Source: Collinsella aerofaciens (GTDB lineage Bacteria > Actinomycetota > Coriobacteriia > Coriobacteriales > Coriobacteriaceae). Taken from it: a stretch of 64,000 nt of DNA. The DNA lies in the NCBI RefSeq assembly GCF_902364355.1, contig NZ_CABJDK010000001.1:488661-552660 (forward strand). The letters are read 5' to 3'. Below the pieces are notes generated by a model. The model did no database searches. It saw only the letters and a list, made by a program, of their open reading frames with translations, and was not told the DNA's origin. Each line of letters starts with the position of its first letter. The stretch's first letter is position 1. Of the stretch, positions 35,446 to 45,040 are shown one piece after another. Made by a program: the position numbers and the translations under genes.

Positions 35446-36384
35446 ATGCGAAACATGGATCACATAGAATTGCACCGCGGAGGACGCGAGGAAGCGTTTC
35501 CCGAGACCGCCGATGACTGGCCCTATATTGCCGAACGCGCAGAATTCGCTCGCTATCCGGGCAATTCCGTCCCCTGGCACTGGCATTCCGAAGTTGAGCT
35601 TTTCTACATGGAGCAGGGAGCGATTGACTATCGAACGCGCGCGGCTCATGAGCACGTACGCTTTGAGGAAGGGTCCGCCGGCTTTATCAACGGCGGCGTT
35701 TTGCACAGCACGCTGCAATCACCCAATTCGGCACCAGCCATTCAAATGTTGCATATCTTTCAGCCGTCGATGCTCGGCGATCCCGCGGGACGCCTTCAAA
35801 AGCGCTATATCAATCCTTTACTGCAATGTCGAGGCGTCGATGTGCTCAAATGGTCGCCCACCAACCCCGACGATATGCCCTTTATCGATTTGCTAAAGAG
35901 TTCCTTTAACCACGACCTTCAACGGCCGCAGAACGAGATGGCGCTTCGGAATAGCTTGTCAGAGCTCTGGATTCAGATTTACGCCAAGGCCGAACCGCTC
36001 TTTTCCTCCGACAACGCCTCTTGGATGACCAACCGCGACGTACAGTTCAAGGCAATCCTGGACTATATCCGCGCGAACTATGCAGCCGCTATAGATGTGC
36101 CCCAGATGGCATCTGCAGCCGGCGTAAGCGAAAGAGAGTGTTACCGCATTATCGAAGCTTGCGCAGGAACGACCCCGGCGGCATATTTGCGCGCATACCG
36201 CGTAAACCGTGCTTGCGAACTTTTGACACACACCACGCGAACGGTCCAGACAGTCGCGCGCCAATGCGGCTTTGCGACAGCAAGCCATCTTGGCCAGGTA
36301 TTTAAAGAACAAATGGGATGCACTCCTTCGAGCTATCGAGCAGCGAGGCAGAATCTCGATAGCACCAGGCAGAAATCCCGCTAG
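35446..36384 (+). CDS. AraC-family transcriptional regulator
   Basis: 312 aa: N-terminal cupin (PWHWHSEVELFYMEQG, FINGGVLHS) that binds a small effector, and a C-terminal pair of helix-turn-helix motifs (VPQMASAAGVSERECYRIIEACAGTTPAAYLRAYRV, VQTVARQCGFATASHLGQVFKEQMGCTPSSYR). Upstream of a HAD phosphatase on the same strand, 56 nt apart. Start among ATGs at 35441-35455 is uncertain by a few codons. Confidence 0.88.
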   Translation: MRNMDHIELHRGGREEAFPETADDWPYIAERAEFARYPGNSVPWHWHSEVELFYMEQGAIDYRTRAAHEHVRFEEGSAGFINGGVLHSTLQSPNSAPAIQMLHIFQPSMLGDPAGRLQKRYINPLLQCRGVDVLKWSPTNPDDMPFIDLLKSSFNHDLQRPQNEMALRNSLSELWIQIYAKAEPLFSSDNASWMTNRDVQFKAILDYIRANYAAAIDVPQMASAAGVSERECYRIIEACAGTTPAAYLRAYRVNRACELLTHTTRTVQTVARQCGFATASHLGQVFKEQMGCTPSSYRAARQNLDSTRQKSR

Positions 36385-36440
36385 CCTTTCTTCTGTCACC
36401 GCATCAAACTTGCAGGCAAACAACAGAGAGGAGCAATCAT

Positions 36441-37064
36441 ATGAAGCACTTTGACCATATCGTATTTGACGTTGATGGGACATTGGCAGATACAGAAGAA
36501 AGCGTTCTATCATCACTTGTCCAGATTGTCCAAGAAGAGACCGGCAAAACGCTCCCCCGACACGAGCTTGAATTTGCCCTCGGCATACCCGGCAAGGATG
36601 CCCTTGAGAAACTTGGAATCTACTCGCAGGCAACGTTGGATCGCTGGTGCCAAGTTGCCGCCAGCTTTAAAAGCACCATCAGCGTGTTTCCAGGTTTGCT
36701 TGAAGTCATCGCAACACTCGCCGATAGCGGCTGCAAACTTGGCATCGTCTCCTCACGTGCGCGCGACGAATACGCAAAAGAAATTGCACCCCTTGGTTTC
36801 GATAAGTATTTTGAGCACATCATCCTTGTCGAAGACACAACCGAACATAAACCCGCACCCGCTCCCATGCTCGAATATCTCCGGCGTACGGGCGCGAATC
36901 CTGGCAACGTCGTCTACGTTGGCGACACCGTCTACGACGAACAATGCGCAACTTCGGCAGGGGTCAGTTTTGCCCGAGCAGCATGGGGATCACACCAAGA
37001 TATCCCAAACGCCACCTACAACCTCAAAACCCCCAACGACCTACTAACCCTAACAACCAAGTAA
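36441..37064 (+). CDS. HAD-family hydrolase, phosphoglycolate phosphatase-like
   Basis: 207 aa with the nucleophile motif VFDVDGTLADTE, motif II SSR and motif IV GDTVYD. A cap domain follows motif I, giving a subclass I HAD. Substrate unknown (PGP, beta-phosphoglucomutase and PpaX groups look similar). GAGAGGAG before the ATG. It may be co-transcribed with the AraC gene. Confidence 0.85.
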   Translation: MKHFDHIVFDVDGTLADTEESVLSSLVQIVQEETGKTLPRHELEFALGIPGKDALEKLGIYSQATLDRWCQVAASFKSTISVFPGLLEVIATLADSGCKLGIVSSRARDEYAKEIAPLGFDKYFEHIILVEDTTEHKPAPAPMLEYLRRTGANPGNVVYVGDTVYDEQCATSAGVSFARAAWGSHQDIPNATYNLKTPNDLLTLTTK

Positions 37065-37125
37065 CCCCCGCGCCCCACCCTTTCAGCCCCAACGCCACAA
37101 GGGCGATTGAGCAGGACGGCTTGGG

Positions 37126-37185
37126 CGGGTCCCCGTACTTAGTTTCCAAAATCATTCCGCAGCGCGAAGGCTTCTTATTATTTTC
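37126..37185 (+). repeat. Half copy of a family alpha palindrome
   Basis: CTTAGTTTCCAAAATCATTC followed by CGCAGCGCGAAGGCTTCTT shows only the left arm and the ATTCCGCAG start of the core. Its arm resembles that of copy E 100 bp on. Confidence 0.5.
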
Positions 37186-37228
37186 AGACCTAACGCCACA
37201 AGGGCGACGACCTCGAGTAGGTCAACCT

Positions 37229-37353
37229 GGGAGGGACGAGGGCTTAGTTCTCCAATCTTTCCGCAGGGGGCAAAAAGCCTCGCCGCACGAAGTGCGCAGC
37301 GAGGCTTTTTGCATGCCCGAGGACGATTGGGGAACTAAGTCCTCGTCCCTCCC
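37229..37353. repeat. Nested palindrome, family alpha copy E
   Basis: Outer arms 37229-37256 and 37326-37353 pair over 28 positions with two G-U pairs. The core 37257-37325 (TTCCGCAGGGGGCAAAAAGC to CCGAGGACG) nearly equals that of copy C. It lies between convergent HAD and aldolase genes. Confidence 0.88.
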
Positions 37354-37386
37354 CGGGATATGTAGCGAGTCGGAGTACCCTTGCAG

Positions 37387-38244
37387 TTACTCTGCTTTGC
37401 CCACAGAGTTGAGGTTGGTCATGCGAATCTTAACCAGCTCGGTGATCTCACGCATGCCCTCCTTGGCCGGCTTCTTGGGATCGAAGCAGGCAGGGTTCTC
37501 GGCCATGTAGGCCATGAAGCCCTTGGTGTAGGCCTGACGCAGCTCGGTGGCGTAGTTAACCTTGCAGATGCCGTTCTTCACAGCCTCGGCAACCTGCTCA
37601 TCGGGCACACCGGAGGTGCCGTGCAGAACCAGCGGCACGTCGACGGCGTCGCGGATGGCCTTGACCACGGACTGCTCGATGTGCGGATCGCTCGTGTACA
37701 CGCCGTGGCTGGTGCCAACGCCAATAGCGAGAGAGGTGCAGCCGGTGCGCTCGACGAACTCCTTGGCCTCGGCCGGATCGGTGTAGGGGCTCTCACCCTC
37801 AACCGCGGGACCGTCGTCCTCCTTGCCGCCGACCTTGCCGAGCTCAGCCTCGACGGGCACGCCCATGGCGCGGCCAGCGTCGGCAACGGACTTGGTCAGG
37901 GCGATGTTGTCCTCGAAGGACTCATGCGAACCGTCGATCATGACAGAGGTGTAGCCAGTGCGGAAAGCCTGCATGCAGCGGTCATAGCCATCGCCGTGAT
38001 CGAGGTGCAGGGCGACGGGCACGGAAGCGCGCTCGGCGGCAGCCTTGACCATGCCGTAGAAGTAGTCCAGGCCAGCGGTCTTAATGGTGCCCGGGGTGGT
38101 CTGCATGATGACGGGGGACTTGGTCTCCTCGGCAGCGGCTAGAACGGCCATAACAAACTCGAGGTTCTCGACGTTGAAAGCGCCAACAGCGTAGTGGCCG
38201 GCCTGAGCGTCCTTGAGCATCTTTTCGGTGGTAACAAGTGCCAT
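37387..38244 (-). CDS. Class II tagatose/fructose-bisphosphate aldolase
   Basis: 285 aa, class II zinc aldolase of the GatY/KbaY/FbaA group: LHLDHGDGYD with Zn ligands, MIDGSHESFEDN, and LHGTSGV. GAGGAG precedes the ATG at 38244; longer in-frame starts reach into the promoter. The lac genes nearby need a tagatose-1,6-bisphosphate aldolase, which makes GatY/LacD-like function plausible; a glycolytic role is the alternative. Confidence 0.88.
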   Translation of the reverse strand: MALVTTEKMLKDAQAGHYAVGAFNVENLEFVMAVLAAAEETKSPVIMQTTPGTIKTAGLDYFYGMVKAAAERASVPVALHLDHGDGYDRCMQAFRTGYTSVMIDGSHESFEDNIALTKSVADAGRAMGVPVEAELGKVGGKEDDGPAVEGESPYTDPAEAKEFVERTGCTSLAIGVGTSHGVYTSDPHIEQSVVKAIRDAVDVPLVLHGTSGVPDEQVAEAVKNGICKVNYATELRQAYTKGFMAYMAENPACFDPKKPAKEGMREITELVKIRMTNLNSVGKAE

Positions 38245-38464
38245 GAGCGTTTGCTCCTCTCCCTCGCCCGCATCTGGACATCGGGCGTACGTGTCCGCAA
38301 GGCGTTTTACCTTGCGTTTTGCTGCCCCCATTGTATGAAAATCGTTCGTGTTACATGCATGAGATATCGCCGGCACGCAGGTCAAGACGCTCGATTTTGA
38401 AAAGCAAACGGAAGGGATTCGGACCAAATTCCTCTATCCGACACTGAAGTTTTCACACGAATTG

Positions 38465-38522
38465 TCTTTCTTTTATAGAAAAGATAAGTAATCGAAAGGT
38501 GTTTTCTTACTTAAAAAGAAAA
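38465..38522. promoter_or_regulatory. Two palindromes between aldolase and DeoR genes
   Basis: TCTTTCTTTTATAGAAAAGA (38465-38484) and TTTTCTTAC-N-TTAAAAAGAAAA (38502-38522) are imperfect inverted repeats in an A+T-rich divergent promoter, likely operators for the DeoR protein. No gene in 38245-38579. Confidence 0.55.
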
Positions 38523-38579
38523 TGAACGAAAATAGACTCAACACAATTCCTGCAAATTTAGGTTGAGGATGGAGCAGCT

Positions 38580-39383
38580 ATGGCCCACGCAACAACCCGG
38601 GCTTTCGCCGATGAGCGCCGCGCCGCCATCATGGAAATGCTCGAGCATAACGCCTCCGTTCAGGTGGCAGACATCGCCCAAACCTTTGGCGTGTCCTCCG
38701 TCACCGCCCGCGCCGACCTGGACGCGCTCGCCGAATCCGGCAAGCTGCGTCGCACGCATGGCGGCGCCGTGTCGCTCCACAAACGCCTAACTGTCTCCAC
38801 GCAAGATCGCCGCATCAACGTAAATGTCGCCGCCAAGCAGGCCATCGCACAAAGTGCCATCGAACTCGTCGGCAGCGGTGACACCCTGCTCGTCGACTCG
38901 GGCACCACGGCGCTCGAGTTCGTCCGGCTCCTCGATCAGCGCGATGGTATCACCGTCATCACGGCCGACATTACCATTGCCGATTACATCGACGAGAGCA
39001 TGCCCTCAGTCGATGTCGTCATGCCGGGCGGGGCGCTGCGCAAAGGCCATCGTTATCTGTACGGACCGCTCACTATGCAGGCGCTCCAAATGGTCCACGC
39101 CGATCTTGCCGTCATGTGCCCTGGAGCTTTTGTTCCCGGCTGCGGCTTTACGACCGACTTTCCGCAGATGGCCGAGACCAAAGCGGCTATGGTCGGTGCC
39201 GCCCGTCAAAGCGTCGCCCTTATGGACGCCAGCAAGGTTAACGGACGCGGCATGTACCGCTTTGCCGAGCTGACCGATGTCGACACCATCGTGATGGACC
39301 GTGATCCCGATGGCGCCGTCGCCACCTCAATCGCCGAGACCGCCGACGACGCCCGCCCAAATCTCGTCATCGCCGGCGCTTAA
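38580..39383 (+). CDS. DeoR-family transcriptional regulator
   Basis: 267 aa: N-terminal helix-turn-helix (ERRAAIMEMLEHNASVQVADIAQTFGVSSVTARADLDALAESGKLRRTHGGA) and a sugar-phosphate sensing domain (LVDSGTTALEF). Divergent from the aldolase, so it probably represses that gene and responds to a phosphorylated sugar such as tagatose-6-phosphate. GAGGATGGAG precedes the ATG. Confidence 0.9.
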   Translation: MAHATTRAFADERRAAIMEMLEHNASVQVADIAQTFGVSSVTARADLDALAESGKLRRTHGGAVSLHKRLTVSTQDRRINVNVAAKQAIAQSAIELVGSGDTLLVDSGTTALEFVRLLDQRDGITVITADITIADYIDESMPSVDVVMPGGALRKGHRYLYGPLTMQALQMVHADLAVMCPGAFVPGCGFTTDFPQMAETKAAMVGAARQSVALMDASKVNGRGMYRFAELTDVDTIVMDRDPDGAVATSIAETADDARPNLVIAGA

Positions 39384-39388
39384 ACAAA

Positions 39389-39425
39389 AACCACCACAAA
39401 GGTGCCTGTCCCCTTTGTGGTGGTT
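39389..39425 (+). terminator. ACCACCACAAAGG hairpin after deoR
   Basis: Perfect 14-bp stem, 39389-39402 with 39412-39425, same stem sequence as at 22642-22680. No U-tract; probable terminator or repeat for the convergent deoR and flavoprotein genes. Confidence 0.6.
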
Positions 39426-39457
39426 GTGATGGTTGAGCGTCAAAAGTGAACGTGTCG

Positions 39458-40618
39458 CTACTTGGAAAGCTCGTCGGCGAGGGCCTCGATCTGAGCGCGC
39501 GAGGCGTCGTTGAGCGAACCCAGGACGGTCACCTTATTCTGCGCCAGGGTGATGTCCTTCATGCCCTCGAGCTCCTTGGTCATAACCTTGGCAGCTGCAG
39601 GCGCCCAGGAACCGGCCTCGACAAGCGCCACGGTACGGTTCTGGTAGGCATGCTCGGCGAGCGTGTGGATAAAGGTGCTCATGAACGGGAAAACCTCGCC
39701 CTGATAGGTAATGGAGGCGAGCACCAGGCGGTCATAGCGGAACGCATCCTCAACGGCCTCGGCCATGTCGTCGCGAGCCAGGTCAAAGACGGAGACCTTC
39801 TGGCCGCGAGCCTCGAGCGCTGCGGCGAGCTCCTCGACGGCGGCCTTCAGATGGCCGTAGACGCTCGCATAGGCAATGGTGATGCCCTCGTCCTCGGGCT
39901 GATAGCTCGACCAGGTGTTGTAGGTGTCGAGGTAGTAGCCCAGGTTCTCGGTCAGTACGGGGCCGTGAAGCGGGCAGATGATCTGGATGTCCAGGTCGGC
40001 GGCCTTCTTGAGCACGGCCTGCACGAACTTGCCGAACTTACCGACGATGCCAAAGTAGTAGCGGCGCGCTTCGCAAGCCCAACCCTCGGGGTCCTCGATG
40101 TCGTTGGCGCCAAACTTTCCAAAGCCGTCGGCGCTAAAGAGCACCTTATCGGTGGACTCGTAGGAGAAGAGTACCTCGGGCCAGTGCACGTTGGGGGCGC
40201 CGACAAACGTTAGGCTGTGACCGCCCAGATCGAGCACGTCGCCCTCTTTGACGACTATCTTGCGCTCGGGGAAATCGGTGCCAAAGAAGTTGACCATCAT
40301 GCGGAAAGCGCCCATGCTTGCCACGATCTGTGCCTGGGGATAGCGCTCCATAAAGGCGGCGATGCCAGCGGAGTGATCGGGCTCCATATGATGGACAACC
40401 AGGTAGTCGGGCGTGCGACCGTCGAGCACGGCTTCGATGTTACCGAGCCACTCGTCGACAAAACCGCCGTCGACTGAATCGGCGACAGCAATCTTTTCGC
40501 CCAAGATAACGTAGCTGTTGTATGCCATACCGTTCTCGGACACATCGTACTGGCCCTCGAACAGGTCAATGTCGTGATCGTCGACGCCAACGTAGCGGAT
40601 ATCCTTGGTGATCTCCAT
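39458..40618 (-). CDS. FprA-type flavodiiron protein
   Basis: 386 aa: metallo-beta-lactamase diiron domain with HMEPDHS, NVHWPE, SADGFG and PLHGP ligands, then a flavodoxin domain (TIAYASVYGHLKAAVEEL). These enzymes reduce O2 or NO without making radicals, which fits protection of the oxygen-sensitive PFL. AGGAGG precedes the ATG at 40618. No rubredoxin domain is fused. Single gene. Confidence 0.9.
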   Translation of the reverse strand: MEITKDIRYVGVDDHDIDLFEGQYDVSENGMAYNSYVILGEKIAVADSVDGGFVDEWLGNIEAVLDGRTPDYLVVHHMEPDHSAGIAAFMERYPQAQIVASMGAFRMMVNFFGTDFPERKIVVKEGDVLDLGGHSLTFVGAPNVHWPEVLFSYESTDKVLFSADGFGKFGANDIEDPEGWACEARRYYFGIVGKFGKFVQAVLKKAADLDIQIICPLHGPVLTENLGYYLDTYNTWSSYQPEDEGITIAYASVYGHLKAAVEELAAALEARGQKVSVFDLARDDMAEAVEDAFRYDRLVLASITYQGEVFPFMSTFIHTLAEHAYQNRTVALVEAGSWAPAAAKVMTKELEGMKDITLAQNKVTVLGSLNDASRAQIEALADELSK

Positions 40619-40747
40619 CAGGCAAAGCCTCCTAGATAGACAAAAGAGCCCGTCTATCATAGCACTCGGCTACATCCCAACAGCTATCTACCGACATCCT
40701 TACCGATTGTTATTGATGTTCAACATATCACCGTTGACCTGCAGAAA

Positions 40748-41779
40748 CTATGCGCGCGGTGCCGCCGTACTATGTCGAACGATGAGCTGACCGGGAATAC
40801 GAATGGCAACAGTTTTGCCCGCCGTACCCGCCTCGGGAACCGCATGCTCAAACACCTCGCGTCCGCGCTGATGTAGATCGAATCGCACGGTCGTGAGCTC
40901 GTTGTGTGCCACAAAATCATCGAGTGAATCGTCGACGCCCACTACGCTCACATCCTCGGGCACGCGCAGGCCGCTATCGCGCAGCGCTGCAATAGCGCCG
41001 TTTGCCATCTGGTCGTTTGCCGCGTAAATCGCCGTCATGGCGCGGTCATGCTCGGCCAGGTACCTGCCGGCCTCGTAACCGCTGTTAGCAGACCAGTCGC
41101 CCTCGAGCGGCTCTGCCGGCTCGATGTGTTTACGCTCGAGCGCATCCTGCCAACCGGCGCGACGAAATTGCTCGTCGACCGAGAAAGACGGACCGCCGAT
41201 AAAGCGAATCTGCTCGTGTCCCAGCTCAAGCAGATGATCCATGAGCAGCAGCGAGCAGCCGTAATGATCGGAGTCGACCGTAGTCACCCGTGGGTGCGCA
41301 TACATGGTGACGATAACCGTGCCGATACCCGGCAACGGATCAAACGTCTCAAAATCGGGCGCCATACGACTCATGCCGATGATGATGCCGTCCACCGGCA
41401 GTGCGGCCATACGACGCGTGGCCTCGGCAAGCGAAAACTCTTCGGTCTTGGACATCTCGACCAGCGTGATGGCGCAATTATGCTCACGAGCAGCGCTGGC
41501 GATGCCGTCGATCATTGAGAGGTTGCCAAACTTGGTGACATCGTTGATGCATAGGCCGACCGAATGGTAACGGCCGTCGCGCAGCGAGCGACCGGCATAA
41601 CTCGGACGAAAGCCGAGCTCTTGCATAGCGGCCTGCACGCGCTGGCGCGTCTGCTCGTTAACGTTGGGCAAGCCGTTGGCGACGCGCGAGACCGTCTGCT
41701 GCGAAACGCCAGCAGCGCGGGCGACGTCGGCCATGGAGACCGGACGCGTACCTGTATCGTTGGACGGGCGCCTTGCCAC
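40748..41779 (-). CDS. LacI-family repressor of the galactose genes
   Basis: 343 aa: LacI helix-turn-helix SMADVARAAGVSQQTVSRVANGLPNVNEQTRQRV and a sugar-binding domain of the periplasmic-binding-protein fold. GTG start at 41779 with AAGGTGAT upstream. Divergent from galK; the inverted 19-bp sites at 41991-42078 are its probable operators. Paralogous to the regulator at 50740-51744. Confidence 0.88.
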   Translation of the reverse strand: MARRPSNDTGTRPVSMADVARAAGVSQQTVSRVANGLPNVNEQTRQRVQAAMQELGFRPSYAGRSLRDGRYHSVGLCINDVTKFGNLSMIDGIASAAREHNCAITLVEMSKTEEFSLAEATRRMAALPVDGIIIGMSRMAPDFETFDPLPGIGTVIVTMYAHPRVTTVDSDHYGCSLLLMDHLLELGHEQIRFIGGPSFSVDEQFRRAGWQDALERKHIEPAEPLEGDWSANSGYEAGRYLAEHDRAMTAIYAANDQMANGAIAALRDSGLRVPEDVSVVGVDDSLDDFVAHNELTTVRFDLHQRGREVFEHAVPEAGTAGKTVAIRIPGQLIVRHSTAAPRA

Positions 41780-41872
41780 AGGATCACCTTCACACTTGCG
41801 AGATCTGAATAGCGTGCATGCCGACCCGGGCAGAAACACACCCCGCGCCGAAGCCCGCTATCGTCGGACGCA

Positions 41873-42078
41873 TGTTAACGTACTCTACTTTTTCAATCCG
41901 CAACTCTTCTGCTCTATAAGTCCATACGGCAATACCGTTCACGGCTGAATTTCTACCGATTACCAGATTCTCAAAAAGTGATAAGCGTTGTGTTATGAGT
42001 ACGTTAACATAGCCCGTAACGTGCGGCATCGTGAACACTTGGTTCATGCCGCTTCAAGTTGTTAACGTACTCATAACA
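41873..42078. promoter_or_regulatory. Operators in the galK/lacI intergenic region
   Basis: TGTTATGAGTACGTTAACA (41991-42009) and TGTTAACGTACTCATAACA (42060-42078) are exact reverse complements; a half-site TGTTAACGTACTC is at 41873-41885. Between the two full sites is a GCGGCAT / ATGCCGC hairpin (about 42023-42052). ACCGTTCACGG is at 41934-41944. Confidence 0.75.
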
Positions 42079-42117
42079 ACGCAAAACTCACCCGTGCGCG
42101 CCAAGGAAAGGACCCTC

Positions 42118-43323
42118 ATGACCACCTCCGACGAAAAGACACTCGCCACGCTCACCAAGCTGTTTGAGGAGGAGTTTGGCCCCATCGGCGATCGCCAGGT
42201 GCTCTATGTGCACGCGCCCGGCCGCTCCGAGATCAGCGGCAACCACACCGACCACGAGGGTGGCCACGTTATCGCCGGCTCGCTCGATGTCGCTGTCGAC
42301 GGCATCGCCGTGGCAACCGATTCCAACAAGGTTCGCGTAGCCGACGAGGGCTATCCCACGTTTGAAATCGCGCCCGGCACGCTAGACGTTCGGGAGTCCG
42401 AGAAGGGCACGTCCGCAAGCCTCGTGCGCGGTATGGCCCACGAGATTGCAGCCCTTGGCGTTGAGCCTCACGGCTTCGATTTCGCCTTCACCTGCTCCGT
42501 CCCCTCGGGCGGCGGCCTTTCCAGCTCCGCTGCCGTCGAGGCCGCATACGGCCGCGCCATGGAGACGCTCTGGGGCGCGCCCGCCATTGAGCCCGTCGCG
42601 CTCGCGCAGATGAGCCAGCGCACCGAGAACAACTACTACGGCAAGCCCTGCGGTCTGATGGACCAGGCCGCCGTGTGCCTGGGTGGCCTCGCCTACATGG
42701 ACTTTGAGGACCAGGCTCAGCCTAAGACCCAGAAGCTCGAGCTCAACTTTGAGGATCACGGTTATGCGCTTGTGCTCGTTAAAGTGGGCGCCGACCACGT
42801 GGCAGCCACCGATGACTACGCCGCCGTTCCGCGCGAGATGCAAGACGTCGCTGCCGAGTTTGGCAAGGCGCGCCTGTGCGAGGTCGACGTTGCCGACTTT
42901 GACGCTAAGCTCCCCGAGCTGCGCGCCAAGCTGGGCGACCGCGCCTGCCTGCGCGCCGTTCACTACTGGTACGAGAACGGCCTGGTCGATAAGCGCTGGG
43001 CAGCGCTCAACGCCGGCGACATTGACCAGTTCCTGGTCCTGACGCGCGAGTCCGGCGCCAGCTCTGCCATGTACCTGCAAAATGTTGTTGCCAAGCTGGG
43101 TTCCGAGCAGCCTTCCATGTATGCCCTGGCGCTGGCCGAGCACGTGCTCGACGGCCGCGGCGCCGTCCGTATCCACGGTGGCGGCTTTGGTGGCACCATC
43201 CAGGCCTTCGTGCCGCTCGATCTGGTCGACACCTTCATTGCCAAGATGAACGGCTGGCTGGGCGAGGGCTCTGCCCGTCACTACGCCATCTCTGACAAGG
43301 GGGCTTACGCGGCATGGCTGTAA
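42118..43323 (+). CDS. galK: Galactokinase
   Basis: 401-aa GHMP kinase that phosphorylates galactose in the Leloir pathway. HAPGRSEISGNHTDHEGG (signature variant with Ser in place of the usual Val/Arg), ATP loop PSGGGLSSSAAVE and GGGFGGTIQAF. AAAGGA precedes the ATG at 42118. Overlaps galT by 10 nt. Confidence 0.93.
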   Translation: MTTSDEKTLATLTKLFEEEFGPIGDRQVLYVHAPGRSEISGNHTDHEGGHVIAGSLDVAVDGIAVATDSNKVRVADEGYPTFEIAPGTLDVRESEKGTSASLVRGMAHEIAALGVEPHGFDFAFTCSVPSGGGLSSSAAVEAAYGRAMETLWGAPAIEPVALAQMSQRTENNYYGKPCGLMDQAAVCLGGLAYMDFEDQAQPKTQKLELNFEDHGYALVLVKVGADHVAATDDYAAVPREMQDVAAEFGKARLCEVDVADFDAKLPELRAKLGDRACLRAVHYWYENGLVDKRWAALNAGDIDQFLVLTRESGASSAMYLQNVVAKLGSEQPSMYALALAEHVLDGRGAVRIHGGGFGGTIQAFVPLDLVDTFIAKMNGWLGEGSARHYAISDKGAYAAWL

Positions 43324-44942
43324 TGACTGACGTGCGAGAGGCCGCGCAGAACCTGATCGAGTACGCCATCCACCGATCGATGATCGGACAGGACGACCGC
43401 ATCTGGGCATACAACACCATTTTGGAGTGCATCGGCGCTACGGGTCCCGCGCTCGATATGGCCTGGGCGCTCCAGGTTGAGAAACTCTCGCTCTTGCACC
43501 CCAATACCCTGCCCGACTTTGATCTTGAAGGCACGCTTGCCGCGCTTTCCGAGGCCGCCGTTACCAACGGTGCCGCCGAGGACACGGCGTCAGGCCGCGA
43601 CCGCATCGCCATGCGCATCATGGGTGCGCTCATGCCGAGGCCTTCGGTTGTAAACGAGGAGTTCAACGGACGTATGGGCGTCAACGAGCCCCGCGCCGCA
43701 ACCGACTGGTTCTACGGCCTGTGCTGCGGCGCCGGCTACGTGCGCCGTGCCGCCATCGCGCGCAACATCAAATGGAGCACCCCCACCAACTGGGGCGATC
43801 TTGAGATCACCATCAACCTCTCCAAGCCTGAGAAGGACCCGCGCGATATCGCCGCGGCAGGTGCCGCCAAGAACACGGGCGAGAAGTATCCCGCCTGCCA
43901 GCTCTGCATCGAAAACGAGGGCTATCCCGGACGCTCCGCTGCAGCCGACGGCGGCGCTCACCCCGCTCGCCAGAACCTGCGCATTATCCCCATCCAGCTC
44001 AACGGCGAGCGCTGGGGTTTCCAGTACAGCCCGTACGCGTACTTTAACGAGCATTGCATTGCCATGAGCTCCGAGCATCGTCCGATGCACGTCGACCGCA
44101 AGGGCCTGACCTGCCTGCTCGACTTTGTGGACCTGTTCCCGCATTACTTCATCGGCTCCAACGCCGACCTGCCTATCGTGGGCGGCTCGATTCTGTCGCA
44201 CGACCACTTCCAGGGCGGCGCGCACGAGTTCCCCATGATGCATGCCGCCGAGGTCTCGCAGTTTAGCGTGCCCGGTTTTGACCAGGTCACCGGCACTGTG
44301 CTGCAGTGGCCGCTCTCGGTGCTGCGCCTGCGCTCGCATGACCGCGCTCAGCTGCTCGACGCTGCCGAGAAGATTATCCTCGCCTGGCGCGAGTGGACCG
44401 ACGAGTCTGTGGGCGTTATCGCGCACACGGCCGACGGCGTAGCGCACAACACCGTGACGCCCGTCATCCGCCGCGTCGACTCCCGCGGCAACGCCGGCGG
44501 CGAGATTTACGAGGCCTACCTGGCGCTTCGCTGCAATATCACGACCGACGAGCATCCGCTGGGCGTTTTCCACCCGCATGCCGAGTATCACCACATTAAG
44601 AAGGAGAACATCGGCCTGATCGAGGTCATGGGCCTGGCCATTCTGCCGCCGCGCCTGGTTCCCGAGCTCGGCGCTGTCCGCGAGCACCTGCTGGCAGCCA
44701 AAGCCGATACCAGCTACGACCTTGCCAGTGCGCTCGAGGGCGACGACCTTTGCCGCAGCCATGCCGCATGGGCCGAGGACGTCTATGCCCGCCGCGCCGA
44801 CGAGCTTACGGCGGATAGCGCCATCGGCATCCTGCACGAGGAAGTCGGCGTAGTGTTTGGCCACGTGCTCGACAACGCCGGCGTCTTTAAGTGGGACGAA
44901 GCCGGCCGCGCCGCCCAACAGCGCTTTATCGACTCACTGTAA
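43314..44942 (+). CDS. galT: UTP-hexose-1-phosphate uridylyltransferase (class II)
   Basis: 542 aa, the longer GalT type of Gram-positive bacteria. Recognisable segments are NRMGVNEPRAATDWFYGL-like MGVNEPRAATDWFY, ILSHDHFQGGAHEFPM and HPHAEYHHIKKENIG. It transfers UMP between UDP-glucose and galactose-1-phosphate. Start ATG at 43314 overlaps galK; an ATG at 43323 (TAATG with the galK stop) is an alternative. galE is not in this window. Confidence 0.93.
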   Translation: MAVMTDVREAAQNLIEYAIHRSMIGQDDRIWAYNTILECIGATGPALDMAWALQVEKLSLLHPNTLPDFDLEGTLAALSEAAVTNGAAEDTASGRDRIAMRIMGALMPRPSVVNEEFNGRMGVNEPRAATDWFYGLCCGAGYVRRAAIARNIKWSTPTNWGDLEITINLSKPEKDPRDIAAAGAAKNTGEKYPACQLCIENEGYPGRSAAADGGAHPARQNLRIIPIQLNGERWGFQYSPYAYFNEHCIAMSSEHRPMHVDRKGLTCLLDFVDLFPHYFIGSNADLPIVGGSILSHDHFQGGAHEFPMMHAAEVSQFSVPGFDQVTGTVLQWPLSVLRLRSHDRAQLLDAAEKIILAWREWTDESVGVIAHTADGVAHNTVTPVIRRVDSRGNAGGEIYEAYLALRCNITTDEHPLGVFHPHAEYHHIKKENIGLIEVMGLAILPPRLVPELGAVREHLLAAKADTSYDLASALEGDDLCRSHAAWAEDVYARRADELTADSAIGILHEEVGVVFGHVLDNAGVFKWDEAGRAAQQRFIDSL

Positions 44943-44988
44943 TGATCCCTTGGGGACGGAGGAAAACGGACTATTTCGTCTTCAAGAC

Positions 44989-45030
44989 AACGGCGCCCGC
45001 CGGCAACATCGCCGACGGGCGCCGTTTTTG
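44989..45030 (+). terminator. Terminator after galKT
   Basis: 11-bp stem AACGGCGCCCG / CGGGCGCCGTT (44989-44999, 45016-45026) with TTTTT. Confidence 0.9.
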
Positions 45031-45040
45031 AGTGTAGCCA

